Shown here in pieces: positions 1 through 5,974 of a DNA stretch of 7,275 bases. Position numbers and translations under genes: made by a program. The DNA is from Rickettsiella sp. (GTDB lineage: Bacteria; Pseudomonadota; Gammaproteobacteria; Diplorickettsiales; Diplorickettsiaceae). How positions within the stretch are numbered: the stretch's first letter is position 1; each line of letters begins with the position of its first letter. The stretch covers positions 1 through 7,275 of the forward strand of contig JAVHYG010000081.1 in NCBI GenBank assembly GCA_031119195.1, written 5' to 3'. The notes under the pieces were generated by a model. That model saw only the letters and a list, made by a program, of their open reading frames with translations, made no database searches and was not told the origin of the DNA.

Positions 1-194
1 GGCAAACCTAACCATAGCAAATCTTCTTCTACTTGTTTAGATAACGCTGACATTGAACGGCTTGCATCACTATCTTCTATTCTTAACAAGAAATGTCCTG
101 ATGCAGATTTGGCATATAAAAAACTAAATAAAGCGGTTCGGGCATTACCTAAATGGATATAACCAGTGGGGCTTGGGGCAAAACGGGTTTTCAT
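1..194 (-). CDS. gltX: Glutamate--tRNA ligase, N-terminal fragment (runs off left edge)
   Basis: Class I aminoacyl-tRNA synthetase that charges tRNA with glutamate in the cytoplasm. Only the first 64 codons plus two bases are present. The translation begins MKTRFAPSPTGYIHLGNART: the FAPSPTG segment and HLGN, which is the class I HIGH signature, form the ATP-binding start of the Rossmann fold. LRIEDSD follows around residues 37-43, matching the family's RIEDTD, then WLGLP at the edge. I chose the ATG at 194 because AAGAA (201-205) lies 6 nt upstream. An in-frame ATG at 200 would add two residues but abuts that site. The adenylate-forming KMSKS region and the anticodon domain lie outside the window, so I cannot say whether the enzyme discriminates tRNA-Glu from tRNA-Gln. 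Many bacteria of this type have two GltX copies. GluQ (YadB) is an alternative, made less likely by the GltX-like spacing. Confidence 0.93.
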   Translation of the reverse strand, partial: MKTRFAPSPTGYIHLGNARTALFSFLYAKSASGHFLLRIEDSDASRSMSALSKQVEEDLLWLGL

Positions 195-406
195 AATCAT
201 TTCTTATACAAAAAATAGTCATTGTCTTTAAAAAATCGTTACTCATTTATCACAGAGAAAATGACGCCTAACGAGTTCAATCCAATTATGCAAAAGATAG
301 AATACGATGCAAAGCTTTTTCGATTACAAAGTCAATACTAAATTGAAACAATGAACAATACCGTCTCCACCGGAATGCATTAGATCTCTTGCATAAGCAA
401 ATAATA

Positions 407-422
407 GGCTTGAGTTCAAGCC
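407..422. repeat. Perfect dyad GGCTTGA-GT-TCAAGCC upstream of lpxH
   Basis: Two 7-bp arms (407-413 and 416-422) are perfect inverted repeats around a 2-bp centre. The centre is too short for a comfortable RNA loop, so a dimeric-protein operator is more likely than a terminator. No T-run follows on either strand. It lies about 130 bp upstream of the lpxH start. Confidence 0.45.
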
Positions 423-460
423 AAACGATAAGTGAGGACCGTAGAGTATCGTTTAACGAT
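423..460. repeat. Competing inverted repeats AAACGATA / TATCGTTT and ATCGTT-T-AACGAT
   Basis: AAACGATA (423-430) is the reverse complement of TATCGTTT (447-454), giving an 8-bp stem with a 16-nt loop. The right arm also forms a compact dyad with the next bases, ATCGTT (448-453), T, AACGAT (455-460). The two pairings exclude each other. AACGAT therefore occurs three times, once inverted, within 38 bp. Function unknown; a regulator site is possible. Confidence 0.4.
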
Positions 461-477
461 GAAATCAAATCTATTAC

Positions 478-520
478 GCAGGTTATGCAAGAGATTTATT
501 ATCGCACGGTATTAACCTGC
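478..520. repeat. 8-bp inverted repeat GCAGGTTA / TAACCTGC before lpxH
   Basis: GCAGGTTA (478-485) and TAACCTGC (513-520) are perfect inverted repeats around a 27-nt loop, ending 33 bp before the lpxH ATG. If transcribed they could form a leader hairpin just upstream of the start. No poly-U tract follows, so it is not a standard terminator. Confidence 0.4.
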
Positions 521-553
521 TTGGATATGAAAATTACGCTATTATTAGAGTCT

Positions 554-1300
554 ATGTCGACTTTATTTATATCAGACCTACATCTCAGTGCTAATCAACC
601 GCCTTTGACACATTTGTTCCTCAATTTTTTACAAACCCACGCAACAAAAGCCGAAGCACTCTACATCTTAGGTGATCTATTCGAAAGCTGGATTGGTGAT
701 GATAATGAAACGCTTTTCCATCAGCAGATCACCTCGGCTTTGGCTGAACTAAGCGCAAGCGGCGTACATACCTATTTTATGCCAGGTAATCGTGATTTTT
801 TGATCGGCCAGCGTTTCATAAAAAAAACAAGATTTAAACTGTTAAAGGATCCTAGTTTTATCGTCCTTTACGGCATCCCGACATTACTCACGCATGGCGA
901 TAGTTGGTGTACACTGGATAAACGTTACGTCTATTTTCGACGTTTAACACGTACTCATTTTTTACAATCATTTTTTTTAAAATTACCATTATTTTTACGC
1001 GAAAAAATTGCAGCTTATTTACGTGGAAACAACCACGTCGGAATGACAAACGATCCTAGATTTGACATTGTTATGAACGAATTACATCGATGCCTAAAAG
1101 ATTATCCTGCGCAATTAATTATACATGGCCATACCCATCAACCTTGTATTCAACTGTTTCAAACTCATAGCCAATCAACAGAATCAATCGAGCACGTCAC
1201 GTTTCATACACGCATTGTATTAAGTGATTGGACTCCTAGCAAGGGAAATGTATTAGTGGTAACACCCGAGAGAAAATTTAAACTAATTTACTTCTCGTAA
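554..1300 (+). CDS. lpxH: UDP-2,3-diacylglucosamine diphosphatase (lipid A synthesis)
   Basis: Hydrolyses UDP-2,3-diacylglucosamine to lipid X and UMP, the fourth step of lipid A synthesis, at the cytoplasmic face of the inner membrane. The 248-residue product has all calcineurin-like metallophosphatase motifs in order: SDLH (Asp8, His10), GDLFE (Asp41), GNRDF (Asn79), HGD (His114) and HGHTH (191-195). These supply the two-metal centre at the positions known for LpxH. RLTR and FLKLPLFLR (about 129-149) fall in the helical lid that holds the acyl chains. E. coli LpxH has 240 residues; a short insertion near 205-217 accounts for much of the difference. I chose the ATG at 554 because MSTLFISDLH aligns with the family start. 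The frame is open upstream from 347, but that part has no ATG before 527 and no homology. AGAG (547-550) is only a weak, close ribosome site. The 3' end overlaps convergent cvpA by 18 bp. Confidence 0.93.
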   Translation: MSTLFISDLHLSANQPPLTHLFLNFLQTHATKAEALYILGDLFESWIGDDNETLFHQQITSALAELSASGVHTYFMPGNRDFLIGQRFIKKTRFKLLKDPSFIVLYGIPTLLTHGDSWCTLDKRYVYFRRLTRTHFLQSFFLKLPLFLREKIAAYLRGNNHVGMTNDPRFDIVMNELHRCLKDYPAQLIIHGHTHQPCIQLFQTHSQSTESIEHVTFHTRIVLSDWTPSKGNVLVVTPERKFKLIYFS

Positions 1301-1810
1301 CGAATCCTCAGCATTTAACTCTAAATGCGCATTGACAGAATCAGGTAATAAGCTCTTTACCCAATTTTCTATCGGTTCAAAACGCGGGATTAATACCGAT
1401 TCATGCCAAGAATCTTGTTTTGCAAACGGTGTAAGGGCTGTCAACATCATTAATAAAACAACGACTAAGACACCTCGCGCTACACCAAAAATAATACCTA
1501 ATATTCTATCCGTTCCACTTAAACCCGTATTGGATACTAACTGGCTAATCAGATAATTAATCAACATACCTAATATTAACGTTGCTAAGAACAAACCAAC
1601 AAAGCTAATTACGATTCGCAAGGTATCTGAATGAATAACGTTAACAAGTAGCCCGGCAATATATTGGTAAAAAATAAAACTGACAAGAATAGCCGCTACC
1701 CATATCACCAATGAAATAACTTCGCGAACAAAGCCACGCATAACGCTAATAAGAACTGAAAGGGCAATGATAGCGATGATGCTATAGTCGATCCAATTAA
1801 ACGTAGACAT
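1283..1810 (-). CDS. cvpA: CvpA family inner-membrane protein
   Basis: Integral inner-membrane protein of the CvpA (colicin V production) family, linked in other bacteria to colicin V export, envelope stress and biofilm traits; its biochemical role is unsettled. The 175-residue product (E. coli 162) has four predicted hydrophobic helices near 8-24, 31-56, 63-90 and 103-127. Family hallmarks are NWIDY at the N terminus, RGFVRE (25-30) after helix 1, and GLSGTDRILGIIFGVARG (96-113) before helix 4. A polar tail from about 130 is probably cytosolic. The ATG at 1810 gives the standard start, although the ribosome site is weak (GAG about 10 nt upstream). In E. coli cvpA is followed by purF. Here it converges on lpxH with overlapping 3' ends, so that operon link is missing. 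Confidence 0.9.
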   Translation of the reverse strand: MSTFNWIDYSIIAIIALSVLISVMRGFVREVISLVIWVAAILVSFIFYQYIAGLLVNVIHSDTLRIVISFVGLFLATLILGMLINYLISQLVSNTGLSGTDRILGIIFGVARGVLVVVLLMMLTALTPFAKQDSWHESVLIPRFEPIENWVKSLLPDSVNAHLELNAEDSLREVN

Positions 1811-1843
1811 AAAAGGTTCACTCGTGCTAAACGATTAGTAAAA

Positions 1844-1849
1844 AGTATA
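1844..1849 (-). promoter_or_regulatory. Candidate -10 element for cvpA
   Basis: Read on the minus strand this is TATACT, a five-of-six match to TATAAT, placed so that transcription would begin about 26 nt before the cvpA ATG. No good -35 lies 16-18 bp upstream, so the promoter would need an activator or be weak. Confidence 0.4.
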
Positions 1850-1894
1850 GCCTATTTTTTTGCACATAGGATAGCGCTAACGGGAAATATCAAA

Positions 1895-1911
1895 AACTTA
1901 AGTTATAACTT
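1895..1911. repeat. Overlapping palindromes AACTTAAGTT and AAGTTATAACTT
   Basis: A 10-bp palindrome (1895-1904) and a 12-bp palindrome (1900-1911) share five bases and place AACTT/AAGTT half-sites at a regular pitch. They lie about 50 bp upstream of the candidate cvpA -10 and about 100 bp beyond the pyrE stop. The array resembles an operator for a dimeric regulator, although AT-rich palindromes also arise by chance. The rest of the 1811-2008 gap is AT-rich, with no gene and no GC-rich terminator for pyrE. Confidence 0.4.
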
Positions 1912-2008
1912 CATAAGCTATTTATAAACTAGTACTCAATAAAAAATACTTCTGAGTAAAACGAAAATATACTATTTCTGTAAACTTAAACAAAAATTTT
2001 TAATAGTG

Positions 2009-2551
2009 TTAAATACTAAAGCTTTTTTGACATAACTCATTCAAGGTAAAAACAGCATGTAAGCGATAACCGTGTTCTTCTAATATTTCTCGACCACCTT
2101 GCTCTCTGTCAACTAATACAACGACATCGGTGACTTGCAGTCCGTTTTCTTTTAAAATGTCTATTGTTTTTAATATGCTCCCGCCGGTCGTAACCACATC
2201 TTCTATGATTAAACAATTTTGGCCCTTTTCAAAAACTCCTTCCAGTTGTTTTTTCGTTCCATAATCCTTAACCTCTTTGCGGCAAATGACCATCGGTATA
2301 TTTTGATCTAAGGAAATACAGCTTGCAATAGGTAAAGCAGTATAAGGGACGCCACATAATAAAGTAGGTTTTAAATCTTTAATATATTCCCATAATACCG
2401 TAGCAACGGTACGCAAAATTTTGGGATACGCAATAATAGAACGTAAATCGATGTAAATAGGAGAAAGCACACCACTCCGTAGTGTAAACTCGCCAAATTT
2501 AATGACATTAATTTCTGTTAAGGATTTAATCAATGCTTGTTTTTCTATCAC
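2009..2551 (-). CDS. pyrE: Orotate phosphoribosyltransferase, UMP-synthase class
   Basis: Joins orotate to PRPP to give OMP, the fifth step of pyrimidine synthesis, in the cytosol as a dimer. The 180-residue product has KFGEFTLRSG (18-27) and SPIYIDLR (30-37) for orotate, CGVPYTALPIA (66-76), the loop RKEVKDYGTKK (91-101), the PRPP motif LIIEDVVTTGGS (114-125) and DREQGG (148-153). KDYGTK, CGVPYTALP and LVDREQGG are features I know from the OPRT half of animal UMP synthase. The E. coli enzyme has KDHG at the loop and is 213 residues. The decarboxylase domain that animals fuse to it is absent, so a separate PyrF is expected elsewhere. The start is GTG at 2551; it puts KFGEF at the family distance from the N terminus. 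GAG lies about 6 nt upstream. It follows gyrA on the same strand after 110 bp but has its own promoter candidate. Confidence 0.92.
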   Translation of the reverse strand: MIEKQALIKSLTEINVIKFGEFTLRSGVLSPIYIDLRSIIAYPKILRTVATVLWEYIKDLKPTLLCGVPYTALPIASCISLDQNIPMVICRKEVKDYGTKKQLEGVFEKGQNCLIIEDVVTTGGSILKTIDILKENGLQVTDVVVLVDREQGGREILEEHGYRLHAVFTLNELCQKSFSI

Positions 2552-2575
2552 GTCTACTCGCTTTATTCTTTAATA

Positions 2576-2604
2576 AAAATAAGATTTGCATGAGTGCGTG
2601 GCAA
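2576..2604 (-). promoter_or_regulatory. Candidate sigma-70 promoter for pyrE
   Basis: On the minus strand, TTGCCA (2599-2604; five of six) is separated by 17 bp from TATTTT (2576-2581; four of six). Transcription would start near 2569, leaving a leader of under 20 nt before the GTG. That leaves no room for the leader-peptide attenuation known for E. coli pyrE. Confidence 0.5.
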
Positions 2605-2661
2605 CGACTGAAGAAAATCGGAGTTTACCATAGACAAATAAAACGAAGCATATTGAACACA

Positions 2662-5223
2662 TTACACAGTTTCATTCAGAATTTCTTCTTCGATACGTTC
2701 TAAACTCACTAAGATTTCACCTTGATTGAGCCGGATTAAACGAACCCCTTGCGAATGCCGTCCAGCACTACGAATTTCTTCTACGCGGGTACGCACTAAG
2801 GTTGCTTTATTCGTTATTAACATCACTTCATCCTGTGGAAATACTTGCACCGCAGCAACAACGGAACCATTGCGTTCTGTTGTTTTAAGCGCTACGACCC
2901 CACTACCGCCACGACCTGTCAAACGATGTTCACCTATGGGCGTACGCTTTCCATAACCGTTACTCGTTGCTGTTAATATCTGCCCGTCGGGTTTCGCTAT
3001 AATTAAGGAAATGACGTGTTGACCTGTTTGTAATTTAACCCCTCTTACACCGCAAGCAGTGCGCCCCATGGAACGCACTTTACTTTCGTTAAAACGAATG
3101 ACTTTCCCCGCATCTGTAAATAACAGGACATCTTGCTGGCCATCCGTTAAGGCAACGCCCACTAAACGATCGCCATCTCGTAAATCAATTGCAATAATAC
3201 CGTCATTTCGTGGTCGAGAAAAATCAATTAAACTCGTTTTCTTGACCGTCCCATTGGCAGTCGCCATAAAAATAGCATGGTCCGCACTATAATGACTGAC
3301 AGGCAAAACCGCATGAATGCGTTCATTTTCACTCAGCGTTAATAAATTAACAATAGGCCGTCCCTTAGCGGTTCGACTTCCTTCAGGTAATTTATATACC
3401 TTTAACCAATAAACTTTACCAAAACTTGAAAAACACAATAAAGTAGCATGGGTATTAGCAATTAGTAGATGTTCAATAAAATCTTCTTCTTTGACATCGC
3501 CCGATGATTTTCCTCTTCCACCACGACGCTGTGCTTGGTAAGCATCCAGGGATTGACGTTTTACATAACCATCATGGGAAAGAGTAACGACGACATCTTC
3601 AGATGGAATCAGATCCTCATTGCTGATTTCTGCATCGACTGTCACAATTTCAGTACGTCGCTCATCGGAAAATTCCTCTCTGACAGACAGTAGTTCTTGT
3701 CGTATTTCTTGACTTAATCGCTCTGGACTATTGAGAATGTCTAATAAATCTATGATGATAGCTAATTGATCTCGATATTCTTTTAAAATCTTATCTTGCT
3801 CCAAACCCGTTAAGCGATGTAAGCGAAGTTCTAAAATAGCCTGTGCTTGTTCAGGCGATAAACGGTATAGCTTAGTTTTTTCTATAAGGCCATATAAACT
3901 CGGTGTTTTTTCAGTCAAAAATTTATTATCCACTAAAGGCACCTTACTCAACATATCGGCTACAATACCTAATTGCCAATCTTGTTTTAAAAGTTGCTCT
4001 TTTGCAGTAATTGGATCTTTTGCTGCTTTAATTAACGCAATCATGGCATCAATGTTTGCTAACGCGATGCCTAATCCCTCTAAAATATGTGCACGTTCAC
4101 GAGCTTTCCTTAAATCATAAAGTGTCCGTCGTGTCACTACTTCACGACGATGCGCTAAAAATGCTTCTATCAGCTGTTTAAGATTGAATAAGGTGGGTCT
4201 TCCATCCACCAAAGCAACCATGTTGATACCAAACGTGACTTGCATCTGCGTTTGTGAAAAAAGATTGTTTAGAAGAACATCCGCATTTTCGCCACGGCGC
4301 ATTTCGATAACAACACGCATACCCTCCTTATCTGATTCGTCGCGTAACGCAGTAATACCTTCGATTTGTTTTTCTTTCACCAATTCAGCAATTTTTTCTA
4401 TAAGCTTTGCTTTATTAACCTGAAAAGGTAGCTCATTAATAATAATGCGCTGTTTATTTGTTCTTTCATCATGCTCAAATTGAGTCCTTGCTCTAACAAA
4501 TACACGCCCTCTTCCACTACGATAGGCTTCCAAAATACCTTGTTTTCCATAAATTAAACCCGCTGTCGGAAAATCAGGACCTTTGATAGACGCCATTAAA
4601 TGCTCAACCGTAAGTTCAGAATCATCAAGCAAATTAATACAGGCATCAATAACTTCACCCAAATTATGCGGGGGAATGTTTGTCGCCATCCCTACCGCTA
4701 TTCCTGAAGAACCATTAACGAGTAAATTAGGAATACGGGTCGGCAATACAGTAGGAATTTGTTCTGTTTCGTCGTAATTAGGTGCGAAATCAACTGTTTC
4801 TTTCGCTAAATCAGCTAATAATACATGCGCTAACTTAGACATACGAATTTCGGTATAACGCATAGCTGCCGCGGAATCACCATCGACAGAACCAAAATTA
4901 CCTTGACCATCGATCAATATAGAACGCATAGAAAAGGTCTGCGCCATACGTACAATGGCATCATAAATAGAACCCTCACCATGAGGATGATACTTACCGA
5001 TCACATCCCCTACGATGCGCGCTGATTTTTTGTAAGGCTTATTCCAATCATTTCCTAACTCACTCATGGCATATAAAATGCGCCTATGCACAGGTTTGAG
5101 ACCATCTCGCACATCAGGTAGAGCACGACCGACAATGACACTCATGGCATAAGCCAAATAAGAGTGCTTTAACTCTTTCTCAATTGTTACAGAAATAATT
5201 TCATTAGCCACTGACTCAGTCAT
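2662..5223 (-). CDS. gyrA: DNA gyrase subunit A
   Basis: Breakage-reunion subunit of DNA gyrase, which works with GyrB to add negative supercoils using ATP. The 853-residue product (E. coli 875) is intact. The N-terminal winged-helix and tower region holds the catalytic pair Arg122-Tyr123 in AAAMRYTE, equivalent to E. coli Arg121-Tyr122. The C-terminal pinwheel domain begins with the GyrA box QRRGGRGK (565-572), which marks gyrase rather than topoisomerase IV. The acidic tail seen in E. coli is shortened to an ERIEEEILNETV end. The quinolone region is unusual: HPHGEGSIYD (79-88) has Glu83-Gly84 in place of E. coli Asp82-Ser83, while Asp88 matches Asp87. The ATG at 5223 has TAGG (5229-5232) 5 nt upstream. 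It is probably its own transcription unit; no hairpin terminator separates it from pyrE. Confidence 0.97.
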   Translation of the reverse strand: MTESVANEIISVTIEKELKHSYLAYAMSVIVGRALPDVRDGLKPVHRRILYAMSELGNDWNKPYKKSARIVGDVIGKYHPHGEGSIYDAIVRMAQTFSMRSILIDGQGNFGSVDGDSAAAMRYTEIRMSKLAHVLLADLAKETVDFAPNYDETEQIPTVLPTRIPNLLVNGSSGIAVGMATNIPPHNLGEVIDACINLLDDSELTVEHLMASIKGPDFPTAGLIYGKQGILEAYRSGRGRVFVRARTQFEHDERTNKQRIIINELPFQVNKAKLIEKIAELVKEKQIEGITALRDESDKEGMRVVIEMRRGENADVLLNNLFSQTQMQVTFGINMVALVDGRPTLFNLKQLIEAFLAHRREVVTRRTLYDLRKARERAHILEGLGIALANIDAMIALIKAAKDPITAKEQLLKQDWQLGIVADMLSKVPLVDNKFLTEKTPSLYGLIEKTKLYRLSPEQAQAILELRLHRLTGLEQDKILKEYRDQLAIIIDLLDILNSPERLSQEIRQELLSVREEFSDERRTEIVTVDAEISNEDLIPSEDVVVTLSHDGYVKRQSLDAYQAQRRGGRGKSSGDVKEEDFIEHLLIANTHATLLCFSSFGKVYWLKVYKLPEGSRTAKGRPIVNLLTLSENERIHAVLPVSHYSADHAIFMATANGTVKKTSLIDFSRPRNDGIIAIDLRDGDRLVGVALTDGQQDVLLFTDAGKVIRFNESKVRSMGRTACGVRGVKLQTGQHVISLIIAKPDGQILTATSNGYGKRTPIGEHRLTGRGGSGVVALKTTERNGSVVAAVQVFPQDEVMLITNKATLVRTRVEEIRSAGRHSQGVRLIRLNQGEILVSLERIEEEILNETV

Positions 5224-5252
5224 AAAAACCTACTACACACAATATCAGCCAA

Positions 5253-5281
5253 ATACTAGCACAAATGGGGGTTAATCACAG
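5253..5281 (-). promoter_or_regulatory. Candidate extended -10 promoter for gyrA
   Basis: On the minus strand, TGC-TAGTAT gives an extended -10 (TAGTAT at 5253-5258, TG at 5260-5261). A weak -35, CTGTGA (5276-5281; three of six), lies 17 bp upstream. The start would fall near 5246, giving a leader of about 23 nt. Weak -35 promoters suit supercoiling-sensitive gyrase genes, but that is inference. Confidence 0.4.
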
Positions 5282-5305
5282 CTAAAAAACCAGATAGATA
5301 AATTG

Positions 5306-5344
5306 GAAAAGCAAATAGAGTAGGCAATTTTACCTACCTACTCT
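5306..5344 (-). terminator. Possible intrinsic terminator of the lipoprotein gene
   Basis: AGAGTAGG and CCTACTCT (5317-5324 and 5337-5344) form a perfect 8-bp stem with a 12-nt loop. Read on the minus strand, the stem begins 54 bp after the lipoprotein stop and is followed by ATTTGCTTTTCC, a broken T-rich tail. This fits a moderate Rho-independent terminator isolating gyrA from the upstream gene. The stem is also symmetric on the plus strand, but there it is followed by CTTTAACAACC, a poorer tail. Confidence 0.5.
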
Positions 5345-5397
5345 CTTTAACAACCTTCTGATGGGTTACCCCAGGTATATCACTAAAACTAATACGT

Positions 5398-5742
5398 TTA
5401 TTTAGTCCCAGTGTCCGTAGAAGAATTTTTATCCGTCACAGGCGGGGTAAGTGTTGTAGTAGAATTATCAGGATTAGTCGTCGTTGTTGGCGGCGTTGTC
5501 GTATTTGTTCCTGCTGCAGGTTGAGTTGTATCAGTTGTTGCAGGAGCAGGTTGTGTAGGCTCTACAGTTGAAGGACCAACTGCTTGCTCTTGTTCCATCC
5601 CATTTGTCGTTGTTGGATTTGTGATTTGGTCTTGAACAGGCAATGCTGTATCCGTTTGATCGCCTTGCTTATCAGAAGACTGATGACCACAACCGGCTAA
5701 GGCCATTGTCAGCAGCATTGAAACCAAAAACTTCTTATACAT
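5398..5742 (-). CDS. Small Thr/Pro-rich lipoprotein, function unknown
   Basis: The 114-residue product starts MYKKFLVSMLLTMALAGCGH: a basic N terminus, a hydrophobic core and the lipobox LAGC with Cys18. It should be cut and lipidated by signal peptidase II. Residue +2 is Gly rather than Asp, which favours outer-membrane sorting by the E. coli rule. The mature part (97 residues) has no other Cys, no aromatic residue and no recognisable domain. Thr and Pro make up about 40%, with runs such as TNTTTPPTTTTN, so it is probably an extended, disordered tether or surface stalk. The ATG at 5742 is preceded by GGGGAA (5751-5756) at 8 nt, a clear ribosome site. A TTG two codons earlier is less likely. 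It shares a strand with gyrA but is separated from it by a hairpin. I do not recognise the family, and such low-complexity proteins diverge fast. Confidence 0.8.
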   Translation of the reverse strand: MYKKFLVSMLLTMALAGCGHQSSDKQGDQTDTALPVQDQITNPTTTNGMEQEQAVGPSTVEPTQPAPATTDTTQPAAGTNTTTPPTTTTNPDNSTTTLTPPVTDKNSSTDTGTK

Positions 5743-5782
5743 AAGCAAAATTCCCCATCTAAGTAGTGCTTAATTAAGCGTT

Positions 5783-5832
5783 AAGAAAAAGTTTGTCAGC
5801 TATAGACGTACATTTATTCGTCTACTGACAAA
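5783..5832 (-). terminator. Hairpin with T-run upstream of the lipoprotein gene
   Basis: TTTGTCAG/CTGACAAA (5792-5799 and 5825-5832) forms an 8-bp outer stem. TAGACG/CGTCTA (5803-5808 and 5819-5824) forms a 6-bp inner stem, with a 3-nt bulge and a 10-nt loop. On the minus strand the stem runs into ACTTTTTCTT, as in a Rho-independent terminator. It lies about 40 bp before the lipoprotein ATG with no minus-strand gene upstream, so it would end either a short RNA or an attenuated leader. Confidence 0.5.
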
Positions 5833-5862
5833 ACCTCGAAAACCTCATATAAAGGCAGTGTA

Positions 5863-5890
5863 AGCATAGCAAAACTTTTCAGTAAAACAA
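5863..5890 (-). promoter_or_regulatory. Weak candidate promoter for the lipoprotein gene
   Basis: On the minus strand, TGC-TATGCT (-10 at 5863-5868, extended TG at 5870-5871) has TTGTTT (5885-5890; three of six) 16 bp upstream. Transcription from here would pass through the hairpin at 5783-5832 before reaching the gene. Confidence 0.3.
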
Positions 5891-5899
5891 AATCTAGTG

Positions 5900-5914
5900 T
5901 TTAAGCCGCTTAAA
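5900..5914. repeat. Perfect dyad TTTAAGC-C-GCTTAAA
   Basis: A 15-bp palindrome with one central base, adjoining the left arm of the 5890/5980 inverted repeat and 26 bp upstream of the TTGCTA -35. Its size and position suit an operator for a dimeric transcription factor between the divergent lipoprotein and rne transcription units. Confidence 0.45.
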
Positions 5915-5940
5915 GCCATATTTTCCACCCTCTTCGCCCA

Positions 5941-5968
5941 TTGCTAAGCTACTAAATACTGTTATAAT
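5941..5968 (+). promoter_or_regulatory. Strong sigma-70 promoter upstream of rne
   Basis: TTGCTA (5941-5946; four of six) is separated by 16 bp from a perfect TATAAT (5963-5968). It is the best promoter match I found in the window. Transcription should start near 5975 and read toward rne, whose ATG is about 570 nt further on. Confidence 0.7.
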
Positions 5969-5974
5969 GCCACT

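Larger units (their letters stand above)
195..553. other. Divergent gltX/lpxH intergenic region
   Basis: This 359-bp region separates the divergent gltX and lpxH starts and should hold both promoters. I could not pick a convincing -35/-10 pair for either gene. The right half (407-520) holds three dyads, listed separately. Open frames here are short, start on weak codons and resemble no protein I know. No tRNA or other RNA gene is visible. Confidence 0.6.

Noticed and set aside
286..468. A 60-codon minus-strand open frame in the gltX/lpxH gap
   Set aside because: The sequence resembles no known protein, has no good ribosome site and coincides with dyads and AT-rich DNA.
389..553. A 55-codon in-frame N-terminal extension of lpxH from a TTG codon
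   Set aside because: It has no similarity to LpxH, starts on a rare codon without a clear ribosome site, and the ATG at 554 matches the family N terminus exactly.
1332..1556. A 74-codon plus-strand open frame opposite cvpA
   Set aside because: It lies wholly antisense to a well-supported membrane protein gene and has no homology or ribosome site.
2552..2661. A terminator between gyrA and pyrE
   Set aside because: No stem of useful length followed by a T-run is visible, so read-through from gyrA into pyrE cannot be excluded.
2726..4777. Several plus-strand open frames of 64-79 codons opposite gyrA
   Set aside because: They are antisense shadows of a fully conserved gene, with implausible protein composition and no translation signals.
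5894..5941. A 15-residue minus-strand mini-ORF (MGEEGGKYGFKRLKH) that could be a leader peptide
   Set aside because: No ribosome binding site precedes it, it lies upstream of the candidate lipoprotein promoter, and its composition gives no attenuation logic.
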